Positions 33,138 through 40,732 of a stretch of 64,000 nucleotides of DNA are shown here, in pieces. The DNA is taken from positions 496,001-560,000 of the forward strand of contig NZ_JAPDNR010000001.1 of assembly GCF_025989125.1 (NCBI RefSeq), in the 5' to 3' direction. Below the pieces are notes generated by a model that made no database searches, was not told the DNA's origin, and saw only the letters and a program-made list of their open reading frames with translations. Both the position numbers and the translations under genes were made by a program. The number at the start of each line of letters is the position of its first letter. Within the stretch, counting starts at the first letter, position 1. The stretch comes from Chitinophaga nivalis (lineage in GTDB: Bacteria; Bacteroidota; Bacteroidia; Chitinophagales; Chitinophagaceae).

Positions 33138-34181
33138 TTATTTATTCCTTTTCCGGGAGAAAAATTTAGCTACGTTGGTCACTTTATCCAGTATTTTGCT
33201 GTCGCTACCACTAACGGATGCAATCAGTTCTCCTCTCACCGGAGCCGGGGCCGGAGCGGCAGTAACAGTGGTACTACTACTGGTATTGGCTGCCGCCAGT
33301 ACTGGTTCCCGGTTATTTTCCGGGGTACTGCCGATGGCTGCTACCTGTCTGTTACCAACTGTTTCCAGTCGTTTTTCCACCAGTTCTTCCGTGGTGTTGC
33401 GGGGTGGGGGTAACTGTGCGATTACAGGAATATCTGTTTGTGTGACTTTATTTGTGGCTACTACAGGTGTTTCATCTGGTGCAGCCGGTACCGTTGTTTT
33501 CTTTGCCGGGGCATGTGTTATAATTGTTTTAGTATTTTTTGTGGCGATCCGCGCATCTGCCGGAGCAGGTGCGGAGGGAGTAAACGGAGCTGGCGTAACA
33601 GGTATTGCCTGTGGCGCCCGCTTAACGGGAATCACGTTGTCTGCCACCAATGGCTCCTGGTGTGTCTGACGTCCGGCAGGCTGTAACCAGATAATTAATC
33701 CGGCTATAATAGCCGCCGCTGTGGCGCCCCATCCGATTAACCGGTATACAGCAGCCGGTTTACGCTGCTCATGCCGGTACAAGCCGGCTTTATGTTCAAA
33801 TACCACACTGGTATCTGGTTGTAATTTTGCGGCCTGAAACAGGGCCAGTTCTTTCTGTGCAGCCGGATGTTGCCGCAGGTATTCCTGTAGCTCCAGTTCG
33901 GCAGCGGTGTGCAGCTCTCCATCTATATAGTCCAGCAAGCGGGTTTCATCCGCTGCTGATAACCGGAAAGCCGTTGATTTATACAAGGCAGCTTTGTTAT
34001 CAAACACGATCTGTTCATCGGGCATCAGACACGTACTCTCCAACAGCTCCAGCTCCTGCCGGATCTGGGGATGCTTTTGCAGGAAAAGCTCCAGTGCTGC
34101 CAGCTCTTCCCCGTTCAACTCTTTATCAATAAAGGAGAGCAGGTAAGATTCGTAATTGGATATGTTGATATCTACCGACAA
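33138..34181 (-). CDS. Membrane anti-sigma-factor-like protein with a duplicated N-terminal domain
   Basis: The 347-residue protein contains two tandem copies of a helical anti-sigma-type domain. The first includes LLSFIDKELNGEELAALE and IVFDNKAALYK; the second includes LLDYIDGELHTAAELELQ and VVFEHKAGLYR. Both lack the His/Cys zinc motif. A transmembrane helix lies at about 148-166 (LIGWGATAAAIIAGLIIWLQP). The remainder is a low-complexity periplasmic region rich in Ala, Pro and Thr. The gene starts 43 bp after the ECF sigma gene, so it most likely inhibits that sigma factor. The duplication is unusual. Confidence 0.75.
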   Translation of the reverse strand: MSVDINISNYESYLLSFIDKELNGEELAALELFLQKHPQIRQELELLESTCLMPDEQIVFDNKAALYKSTAFRLSAADETRLLDYIDGELHTAAELELQEYLRQHPAAQKELALFQAAKLQPDTSVVFEHKAGLYRHEQRKPAAVYRLIGWGATAAAIIAGLIIWLQPAGRQTHQEPLVADNVIPVKRAPQAIPVTPAPFTPSAPAPADARIATKNTKTIITHAPAKKTTVPAAPDETPVVATNKVTQTDIPVIAQLPPPRNTTEELVEKRLETVGNRQVAAIGSTPENNREPVLAAANTSSSTTVTAAPAPAPVRGELIASVSGSDSKILDKVTNVAKFFSRKRNK

Positions 34182-34224
34182 AAGTCTTATTTAAATATTA
34201 TTCTAATTAACAATTATAAAAATA

Positions 34225-34710
34225 TCATATTACATTTTCCATTTTCACCAGATAATTTTTGAGATGTATTCTGGCGCGGTGCAGGTAAACCTTTACCTGG
34301 GACGGATTCAGCTCCATCATTTCACCGATTTCATCATAGCTATACCCTTCATAGTCTTTGAGCAGAATGAGTGACCGTTGTACCTCACTCAACTTGGATA
34401 ATGCCTTTTCGAGTACTTCCTTTGCGTTATGCACCCTGTTTTCCGATATTTTCTCTTCATCCTTAAACTGATCCACCAGTGTAATCCGCTTTACCTTACG
34501 TACATGATCAATCATATTGTGGTAGCCAACTGTAAATAAGTAGGACTTTGCCTTTTCAAAAGGCACGTCCTTACAGTGCTTCCACAATATCTCGAATGAA
34601 TTCTGTACTACATCCCTGGCATCTTCCGCATGTTCCAAATTTTTAACAATAAAGCGAAACAGGTTGTCCGAATACAGATCCACACATTTATTGTACTCCT
34701 TTTCCGTCAT
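34225..34710 (-). CDS. ECF RNA polymerase sigma factor
   Basis: The 161-residue protein has region 2 (about 8-75: YSDNLFRFIVKNLEHAEDA, DVVQNSFEILWKH, SYLFTVGYHNMID) and region 4 (about 105-158: LSEVQRSLILLKDYEGYSYD, then the HTH MMELNPSQVKVYLHRARIHL). It is the first gene of the operon sigma / anti-sigma / outer-membrane protein / lipoprotein (31760-34710). This arrangement suggests an envelope-sensing system. Confidence 0.9.
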   Translation of the reverse strand: MTEKEYNKCVDLYSDNLFRFIVKNLEHAEDARDVVQNSFEILWKHCKDVPFEKAKSYLFTVGYHNMIDHVRKVKRITLVDQFKDEEKISENRVHNAKEVLEKALSKLSEVQRSLILLKDYEGYSYDEIGEMMELNPSQVKVYLHRARIHLKNYLVKMENVI

Positions 34711-35092
34711 TCCGGTGGTGTGGGATTTTAGTGCTAAGATCCGACAAATAGTTCAATACCTATCATTGACAAAATCCAATCTTGTTACCCACATCCATCA
34801 GATGTCATCTATTGTTCAAAATCAGTTGCAGGAACATTTTTCTACAAACCTGATCATCAACCTCTTACCCCACACACCATCTTTCTTTATACTGCAGTAA
34901 AGGTTAATGCTTCAGTTTATCACTTCATGGCATTTACAATCATGATAGTACTATGACGGAGCATTACTCCTAAATGTTACACCTCCGTCAAACTTTTTAC
35001 TTATCCCGGCTATATCGCTGTACAGGATATATAATCGTAATACATTTATTGACCATAACTTTGACAAATAGTTTTAAAACATTGCAATTTAT
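34711..35092. other. Divergent gap between sigma factor and kbl
   Basis: These 382 bases hold the kbl promoter (-7 box TAACTTTG at 35056-35063) and an 8-bp inverted repeat (34954-34961 with 34983-34990). A 78-codon frame on the plus strand (34664-34900) has no protein-like composition and was rejected. Nothing else was found. Confidence 0.5.
35056..35063 (+). promoter_or_regulatory. -7 box of the kbl promoter
   Basis: TAACTTTG lies 29 bp before the kbl ATG at 35093. Confidence 0.6.
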
Positions 35093-36280
35093 ATGAATGA
35101 GAGGTTTATAACCCGCCTGCGGGAAGAGCTGGGCGACATCGACAAAGCTGGCCTGTACAAGAGAGAACGTATTATCACGTCTGAACAGGGAGCCGAAATA
35201 CAGGTAGGTGGTAAAACAGTGCTTAACTTCTGTGCCAACAACTACCTTGGCTTATCTTCCCACCCGGCTGTGGTAAAGGCTGCCAAAGAAGCTATTGACA
35301 CCCATGGTTACGGTATGAGCAGTGTTCGTTTCATCTGCGGTACCCAGGATCTGCACAAAGAACTGGAAGATAAGATCTCCAAATTTCTGGGCACCGAAGA
35401 CACCATTCTCTATGTAGCCGCATTTGATGCCAATGGTGGCGTATTTGAGCCACTCTTCGGCGAGCAGGATGCCATCATTTCCGATGCCCTCAACCATGCC
35501 TCCATCATTGACGGTGTACGCCTGTGTAAAGCACAGCGCTTCCGTTACGAACACAATAACATGGCCGATCTGGAAGTTAAACTCCAGGAAGCGAAAGACT
35601 GCCGGAGCCGTATCATCGTTACAGATGGCTCTTTCAGCATGGACGGTACTATTGCCCAGCTGGATAAGATCTGTGAACTGGCAGATAAATATGACGCCAT
35701 TGTCATGACGGATGAAAGCCATTCTTCCGGATTCCTCGGCAAAACGGGTCGTGGTACCCACGAATACTGTGGCGTAATGGGTCGGGTAGATATCATCACC
35801 GGTACCCTGGGTAAAGCCCTGGGTGGTGCTTCCGGCGGTTTCACCAGCGGACGCAAAGAAGTGATCGACATCCTGCGTCAGCGCAGCCGTCCTTACCTGT
35901 TCTCCAACTCCGTAGCTCCCAGCATCGTAGGCGCTTCCATCGCCGTACTGGATATGCTGAGTGAAACCACAGCCCTGCGCGATAAACTGGAATACAATAC
36001 CCAATACTTCCGGACCAAAATGACCGAAGCCGGTTTTGATATTAAACCCGGTGATCACCCGATTGTGCCCGTAATGCTGTATGATGCGGTATTGAGCCAG
36101 CAATTTGCAGACAAACTGCTGCAGGAAGGGATCTATGTTATCGGGTTCTTCTTCCCGGTAGTAGCCAAAGGTCAGGCACGTATCCGCGTACAGCTGAGTG
36201 CCGCCCACGAACAGGCCCACCTGGACAAGGCGATTGCAGCTTTCACTAAAATAGGCAAGGAATTAGGCGTTATCAAGTAA
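35093..36280 (+). CDS. kbl: Glycine C-acetyltransferase (2-amino-3-ketobutyrate CoA ligase)
   Basis: The 395-residue PLP enzyme splits 2-amino-3-ketobutyrate with CoA into glycine and acetyl-CoA in threonine breakdown. The PLP lysine is in TGTLGKALGGASGGF (about residue 244). The conserved ETNxF-like region is ICGTQDLHKELE, and the phosphate-binding part is DALNHASIIDGVRL. The close relative 8-amino-7-oxononanoate synthase is excluded mainly by the N-terminal block TRLREELGDIDKAGLYKRER, typical of Kbl. The threonine dehydrogenase gene (tdh) is not adjacent. A strong terminator follows. Confidence 0.93.
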   Translation: MNERFITRLREELGDIDKAGLYKRERIITSEQGAEIQVGGKTVLNFCANNYLGLSSHPAVVKAAKEAIDTHGYGMSSVRFICGTQDLHKELEDKISKFLGTEDTILYVAAFDANGGVFEPLFGEQDAIISDALNHASIIDGVRLCKAQRFRYEHNNMADLEVKLQEAKDCRSRIIVTDGSFSMDGTIAQLDKICELADKYDAIVMTDESHSSGFLGKTGRGTHEYCGVMGRVDIITGTLGKALGGASGGFTSGRKEVIDILRQRSRPYLFSNSVAPSIVGASIAVLDMLSETTALRDKLEYNTQYFRTKMTEAGFDIKPGDHPIVPVMLYDAVLSQQFADKLLQEGIYVIGFFFPVVAKGQARIRVQLSAAHEQAHLDKAIAAFTKIGKELGVIK

Positions 36281-36298
36281 TTCCATTCCTCATATATA

Positions 36299-36336
36299 AA
36301 AGCTATTACAGGAGAACCCTCTCTTGTAATAGCTTT
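36299..36336 (+). terminator. Terminator of kbl
   Basis: A 12-bp perfect stem (36299-36310 with 36325-36336) with a 14-nt loop, followed by TTGCTTTT. It begins 19 bp after the kbl stop. Confidence 0.85.
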
Positions 36337-36355
36337 TTGCTTTTCACTTTATCCT

Positions 36356-36363
36356 TACTTTTG
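36356..36363 (+). promoter_or_regulatory. -7 box of the beta-lactamase gene
   Basis: TACTTTTG matches TAnnTTTG and lies 23 bp before the ATG at 36386, directly behind the kbl terminator. Confidence 0.5.
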
Positions 36364-36385
36364 CAGCTCATAATCATCAATCATT

Positions 36386-37198
36386 ATGCTGATAAAACGA
36401 CTTGGCTGGATGCTTGCTGCGATAGGTTTATCTCTGGCAGCCTGTGCACCGAATAATGTTAAAGAGGAAAAAAACTGGGAACAGTATTTTGCCAAACACA
36501 AAGTAGAAGGCACTTTTATGCTGTTCAACAACAGCCAGGGTACGTTCAGGGTATACAATCTGGAGCGAGCTAAAAAACGCTTCCTGCCAGCATCTACCTT
36601 CAAAATTTTAAATTCCCTGGTAGGCCTGCACACCGGCGCTATCCGCGACACTGCCATGGTGATTCCCTGGGATGGCGTAACCCGCCCCATTGAAGCATGG
36701 AATCATGACCTGAGCATGCAGGCAGCGTTCAAAGCATCCGCAGTTCCTTATTTCCAGGAAGTAGCCCGTCGTATCGGTAAACCTACCATGCAGATGTGGC
36801 TGGACTCCATTAAATACGGTAACATGAAAATCAGCCGGATAGATACCTTCTGGCTGGACAACTCCCTGCAGATATCCCCTGACGAAGAACTGGGTTTTGT
36901 AAAGAAACTGTACTTCGATCAGCTTCCTTTTGCCAAAACCACCATGAAAACGGTGAGAGAAGTGATGCTCATGGAAAAAACGCCTAAATATGAGCTGTCT
37001 TACAAAACAGGATTAGGCACCACCAATGATGTAAAAAGAATTGGCTGGATCGTAGGCTGGATCGAAGAAAACCGCCACCCCAGCTTCTTTGTACTCAATA
37101 TAGAAACAGAAAATGCCCAGCTCAATATGCCGGAAGTACGCATGGAGATTCTCCGGAATATCCTGACAGATGCCGGTTATTTTAAAGGCGAAATGTAA
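36386..37198 (+). CDS. Class D (OXA-type) beta-lactamase-like lipoprotein
   Basis: The 270-residue protein carries the complete class D set: S70-T-F-K73 in LPASTFK, S118-A-V120, Y144-G-N146, the Trp in FWLDNSLQIS (W156, matching W154 of OXA-10), and K207-T-G209 in SYKTGLG. A lipoprotein signal ends LSLAAC with the Cys at residue 20, so the enzyme is probably membrane-bound. It hydrolyses beta-lactams by an acyl-enzyme with a carbamylated lysine (K73). There is no mobile element, integron or plasmid gene nearby, so it looks like an intrinsic chromosomal enzyme. A BlaR-type sensor homologue is possible, but there is no large membrane sensor domain here. Confidence 0.92.
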   Translation: MLIKRLGWMLAAIGLSLAACAPNNVKEEKNWEQYFAKHKVEGTFMLFNNSQGTFRVYNLERAKKRFLPASTFKILNSLVGLHTGAIRDTAMVIPWDGVTRPIEAWNHDLSMQAAFKASAVPYFQEVARRIGKPTMQMWLDSIKYGNMKISRIDTFWLDNSLQISPDEELGFVKKLYFDQLPFAKTTMKTVREVMLMEKTPKYELSYKTGLGTTNDVKRIGWIVGWIEENRHPSFFVLNIETENAQLNMPEVRMEILRNILTDAGYFKGEM

Positions 37199-37343
37199 GC
37201 TATCAGCGCTGCTGCAGCCATTTAGCCGCTTTCTCATGCGTTTAAATGGCTGCAGGCCGCTGTCTCCGGCCCCACCCCCTTCCCCGATCGTTAAAAAAAC
37301 GATAAACCCCTGTTCCCCCTCTTGCAATACGTGACAAAAAAAT

Positions 37344-37351
37344 TATTTTTG
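37344..37351 (+). promoter_or_regulatory. -7 box of the bat operon
   Basis: TATTTTTG matches TAnnTTTG and lies 46 bp before the batB ATG at 37398. Confidence 0.45.
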
Positions 37352-37397
37352 ATCTCCTGGCCGGCCATTACCGGCATCGGATATCTTAAAAACGAGT

Positions 37398-38420
37398 ATG
37401 TTACGATTTCAACATAGTGAATACTTATGGGCGCTGATTTTCCTGTTGTTTTTACAGGTAGCCTTCCTGGGCGTATCCTGGTGGAAACGCCGTTCGATAC
37501 GGCAGATGGGAGATCCGGCACTGGTAGAAAAATTATTCACCGGTTATTCCCGCAAACTGTTTGTACTGAAGTTTCTCCTGATCTTCCTGGCATTTTTCTT
37601 CGGAGTACTGGGATTGGCTAATCTCCAGAAAGGTAGCCGTATGGAAAAGATCACCCGGAAAGGGGTAGACGTAATGATTGCGCTGGACGTGAGCAAAAGT
37701 ATGATGGCTACCGATATTCAACCGGACCGGCTGACCCGCGCCAAGCAACTCATCAGCAAACTGATGGACAAACTGGATAACGATCGCGTAGGTCTGGTGG
37801 TTTTTGCCGGCAATGCCTATCTCCAGATGCCCCTCACCGTAGATTATTCTGCTGCCAAAATGTATCTCAGCACCGTATCGCCCGATATGATTCCTACACA
37901 GGGTACCGCCATCGGGCAAGCAATACAGGTATCTGACGATGCTTTCAATAAAAAAGAACGCAAACACAAAGCCCTCGTACTCATTTCAGATGGGGAAGAT
38001 CATGACGAAACCGCCATACAGAAAACCAAAGCGGCTTTTGAAAACGGGGTAGTCACCAATACCATCGGGATCGGCTCTGTCAGCGGTTCTCCCCTGCCCG
38101 ATCCGGAAACCGGCGGCTATAAAAAAGACCGTCAGGGTAATACCGTTATCTCCAAACTGAATGAAGAAGAGCTGAAAACCATTGCCGCTGCAGGTAAAGG
38201 GATGTATCAACACCTGGATAACAATACAGATGATGTAGTCAACACCCTGGTTGCCAAGATAGACAGCATGGAACAAAAAGAATTCGGGGAAAACGTGTTT
38301 ACAGATTACAATAGTTATTTTCAATATTTCCTGGGCCTGAGCCTGGCACTGCTGCTGATTGAGTTTTTTATTCCGGAAATACGCCACAAACGCGTTTCCA
38401 CTGATTCGCAGCCAGCTTAA
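37398..38420 (+). CDS. batB: BatB-like von Willebrand factor A membrane protein
   Basis: The 340-residue protein has two N-terminal hydrophobic segments (about 10-28 and 54-74), a VWA domain (about 88-290) with the MIDAS motif D97-V-S99-K-S101, the second-site threonine in TQGTAIG and the aspartate in LISDGEDHD, then a C-terminal helix (about 311-326). This is the BatA/BatB type of the aerotolerance cluster. Since BatC follows directly (14 bp), BatB is the best name. BatA, BatD, BatE and MoxR are not seen in this window next to it; the upstream gene is the beta-lactamase. Confidence 0.85.
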   Translation: MLRFQHSEYLWALIFLLFLQVAFLGVSWWKRRSIRQMGDPALVEKLFTGYSRKLFVLKFLLIFLAFFFGVLGLANLQKGSRMEKITRKGVDVMIALDVSKSMMATDIQPDRLTRAKQLISKLMDKLDNDRVGLVVFAGNAYLQMPLTVDYSAAKMYLSTVSPDMIPTQGTAIGQAIQVSDDAFNKKERKHKALVLISDGEDHDETAIQKTKAAFENGVVTNTIGIGSVSGSPLPDPETGGYKKDRQGNTVISKLNEEELKTIAAAGKGMYQHLDNNTDDVVNTLVAKIDSMEQKEFGENVFTDYNSYFQYFLGLSLALLLIEFFIPEIRHKRVSTDSQPA

Positions 38421-38434
38421 TCTAAAAAAGGATC

Positions 38435-39220
38435 ATGAAAATTACATTTATCAGATATTCTATTATCACTACGGTAGCACTGTTCGCAGGTTTACACACC
38501 TTTGCACAGAATGGCACCAACAAATATATCCGCAAAGGGAATGAGCTGTATCAGAAGCAGCAGTTTACAGATGCGGAGGCCAACTACAAAAAAGCACTGG
38601 AACAAAATGCCAGATCTCCCATCGGCAACTATAACCTGGGCAATAGTCTTTACCAGCAAAAACGCTATGAAGATGCCCGTAAACAATATGCCAACAGCGC
38701 GAAACTGGGAGAAAAAAACGACCTGAAATCCAGTGCAGATTATAACATCGGCAACACCTTCATGGAAGATAAAAAGTGGGAAGAAAGTATTAAGTCCTAT
38801 AAACAGGCACTGAAACTGAATCCTGCAGATGAAGATGCCCGCTATAACCTGGCTTATGCGCAAACCATGCTGAAAAAACAACAGCAAGGCGGTGGCGGCG
38901 ACAAGAACAAAGACGATAAGAATAAAGATAAAAACAAGGACAAGAACAAAGACGACAAAAACAAGGATCAGAATAAAGACAAGGATAAAGACCAGCAGGA
39001 CAAGGATAAAAACAAAGATCAGAACAAAGACCAGCAGGATAAAAATAAGGATAAGGACAAAGACAAGGAAGAGCAGCAAAAGCCCGAACCACAGCCCAGC
39101 AAACTGAATAAACAAGAAGCAGAACGTTTGCTGCAGGCACTAGCACAGGAAGAAAAGAAATTACAGGATAAAGCCAAAAAAGTAAAAGGCCAGCCAAGTC
39201 AGGTAGAGAAAGATTGGTAA
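38435..39220 (+). CDS. batC: BatC-like TPR protein with Lys/Asp-rich tract
   Basis: The 261-residue protein has a signal peptide, TPR repeats at about 25-150 (EARYKKALEQNARSPIGNYN-like units), and a low-complexity region at about 155-220 made of KDKNKD-type units, then an alpha-helical end with KLNKQEAERLLQALAQEEKK and a terminal EKDW, which is typical of BatC. It probably binds partners of the BatB VWA protein in the periplasm. The low-complexity tract creates a long spurious frame on the opposite strand. It ends the operon as far as visible. Confidence 0.85.
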   Translation: MKITFIRYSIITTVALFAGLHTFAQNGTNKYIRKGNELYQKQQFTDAEANYKKALEQNARSPIGNYNLGNSLYQQKRYEDARKQYANSAKLGEKNDLKSSADYNIGNTFMEDKKWEESIKSYKQALKLNPADEDARYNLAYAQTMLKKQQQGGGGDKNKDDKNKDKNKDKNKDDKNKDQNKDKDKDQQDKDKNKDQNKDQQDKNKDKDKDKEEQQKPEPQPSKLNKQEAERLLQALAQEEKKLQDKAKKVKGQPSQVEKDW

Positions 39221-39572
39221 GGTATTTTACAGGCAGTCATGCATTACGCATTTTCAGGTAGCTCACATCGGATATTTCCGCTTCAACTTCCGGGAGATGC
39301 GTAATTTTTTTTTGCCCATAAAAAAACCGGGATAAGACTACCCCGGTTGTTTTACCTAAACCTACAACTGTTACGCGCACGTAACAATTATCTTTAATGA
39401 TGTAAAGCAGCAACGCCTCCTTTGTCAGGAAGCGCCGCGATGCCAATTACTTTGAGGAGGAAGTCCCATTACTGAATGCCTTATTGATGAAACCCTGGCT
39501 GATCCATGGTACTATCCATACTGCTGCTGTTCCTATACCAGAGACTCCACTCCTCTATCTTAAACACACAAA
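39221..39572. other. Gap between batC and the efflux operon
   Basis: These 352 bases lie between convergent units. They contain a bidirectional terminator at 39325-39348. A 69-codon minus-strand frame (39237-39446) runs through that terminator and is not supported as a gene, although its end (EAEISDVSYLKMRNA) has a protein-like look and could be a remnant. Confidence 0.5.
39325..39348. terminator. Bidirectional terminator between bat and efflux operons
   Basis: A 7-bp stem (39325-39331 with 39342-39348) with flanking A and T runs: GTTTT on the plus side and seven T residues on the minus side. It lies 104 bp after batC and 225 bp after the adaptor gene. Confidence 0.75.
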
Positions 39573-40721
39573 TTATTTCGCGGCAGCTTGCAATGAGGTG
39601 CCTTCTTTAATTTCATCGCTGGCATTCTGCACCAGTATATCCTGGTCGGACAGGTTACCGAAAATCTCTACCTGGCCGTTGGCTTCATTGCCTCTTTGCA
39701 CCGGCACCCATACTGCTTTTCCGTTCACGGATTTAATAACGAATACTTTTTCTGAATTACTCACAATCGCCCCTTTCGGCACAACGTATACATCTTTTTT
39801 TCCGGGCAGCGGTACCTGTACTTCTGCATACATACCTGGTAATAATTTCCGGTTGATGTTAGCAATATCCATTTCCAGCAACTCGGAACGCAGTTTGGTA
39901 TCCAGACTACCTGCGATACGGGATACATGCGCGGTAAAAGTATCTCCCGGCAACGACTTCACTGTGAAATGTACATCTCCGGCATGATGTGCATCATCGG
40001 TATAGATTTCCGGCACCGCCACTGCCAGACGCAGTTTTTGTTGTTCTTCCAGCCGGAACAGCGGTTTATCAGAACCTTTGCCGGCGGGGCCTACATAGGT
40101 ACCCGGGTGCACATTACGCTGACTGATTACCCCGCTGAATGGTGCACGGATGGTGAGATAGCCCAGCATCTGCTGTACTTCGTGATAGGATGACCGGGAA
40201 GACAACAACTCTGCACTATCGGCGCTCATTTTTTCAAAGGCCATATCCAGGTCATTGGGAGAAATGGTTCCGGGTACTTTACTGGTTTTCAGTAAACGTT
40301 CGTAGGTAGCGCGGCTGGCCCTGAACATCGCTTCTTTGGTATGGAGGCGGCTCTGCGCTTCCAGCAGCTGGGTATTCATTTCCGGTGCATCCAGCGTAGC
40401 CAGTACCTGACCGGCACTCACCTGGCTACCTAAATCTACCTGTACACTTTTCACATAACTATTCACTTTCGCATACAGATCTACAAACTGAAACGGTTTT
40501 ATTTCACCCGGTAATTTCAGGCTGGCTTCCAATTGACTTTTCTGCAGGTGAATCATTTTCACCTGTACACCTTCACTCTCTTTACCTGATTCATCTTCTG
40601 CCTGGGTATTATGGCAGCCGGCGAAAAACAAACCTAATGGCAGTAATGCAGCAGCCGTCATGCTACGATACAACAGGCTGTAATTTTTTATGTTCATGAT
40701 ATTAATATGTCGTATAGTCAT
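39573..40721 (-). CDS. RND efflux periplasmic adaptor (membrane fusion protein)
   Basis: The 382-residue protein has a lipoprotein signal ending LFFAGC (Cys 36; Cys 28 if the start is the ATG at 40697) and the barrel-sandwich and hairpin layout of HlyD/AcrA adaptors: lipoyl half KVNSYVKSVQVDLGSQVSAG at about 86-105, alpha-hairpin to about 170, the second lipoyl half APFSGVISQRNVHPGTYVG, then a beta-barrel. It links the inner-membrane pump to the outer-membrane channel. It is the last gene of the operon tolC-like / RND / adaptor, 11 bp after the pump gene. This order is the reverse of the common adaptor-pump-channel order. Confidence 0.92.
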   Translation of the reverse strand: MTIRHINIMNIKNYSLLYRSMTAAALLPLGLFFAGCHNTQAEDESGKESEGVQVKMIHLQKSQLEASLKLPGEIKPFQFVDLYAKVNSYVKSVQVDLGSQVSAGQVLATLDAPEMNTQLLEAQSRLHTKEAMFRASRATYERLLKTSKVPGTISPNDLDMAFEKMSADSAELLSSRSSYHEVQQMLGYLTIRAPFSGVISQRNVHPGTYVGPAGKGSDKPLFRLEEQQKLRLAVAVPEIYTDDAHHAGDVHFTVKSLPGDTFTAHVSRIAGSLDTKLRSELLEMDIANINRKLLPGMYAEVQVPLPGKKDVYVVPKGAIVSNSEKVFVIKSVNGKAVWVPVQRGNEANGQVEIFGNLSDQDILVQNASDEIKEGTSLQAAAK

Positions 40722-40732
40722 TGTAGTTAGTA

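Noticed and set aside
34664..34900. 78-codon plus-strand frame at the sigma-factor start
   Set aside because: It overlaps the start of the ECF sigma gene on the other strand and has no recognisable domain or promoter.
35252..36220. 322-codon minus-strand frame antisense to kbl
   Set aside because: Its length follows from the codon bias of kbl; the plus-strand product is a clear PLP enzyme.
38890..39080. Tandem repeat in DNA within batC considered as a CRISPR or satellite
   Set aside because: The repeats are short degenerate codon repeats for Lys, Asp and Asn inside a coding frame, with no spacers.
38492..39115. 207-codon minus-strand frame with a very hydrophobic product
   Set aside because: It is the complement of the Lys/Asp repeat in batC, whose codons read as Leu, Val, Phe and Ile on the other strand. 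It is an artefact of low complexity.
39237..39446. 69-codon minus-strand frame between batC and the efflux operon
   Set aside because: It runs through a bidirectional terminator and lacks a promoter; only its last 15 residues look protein-like, so at most it is a remnant.
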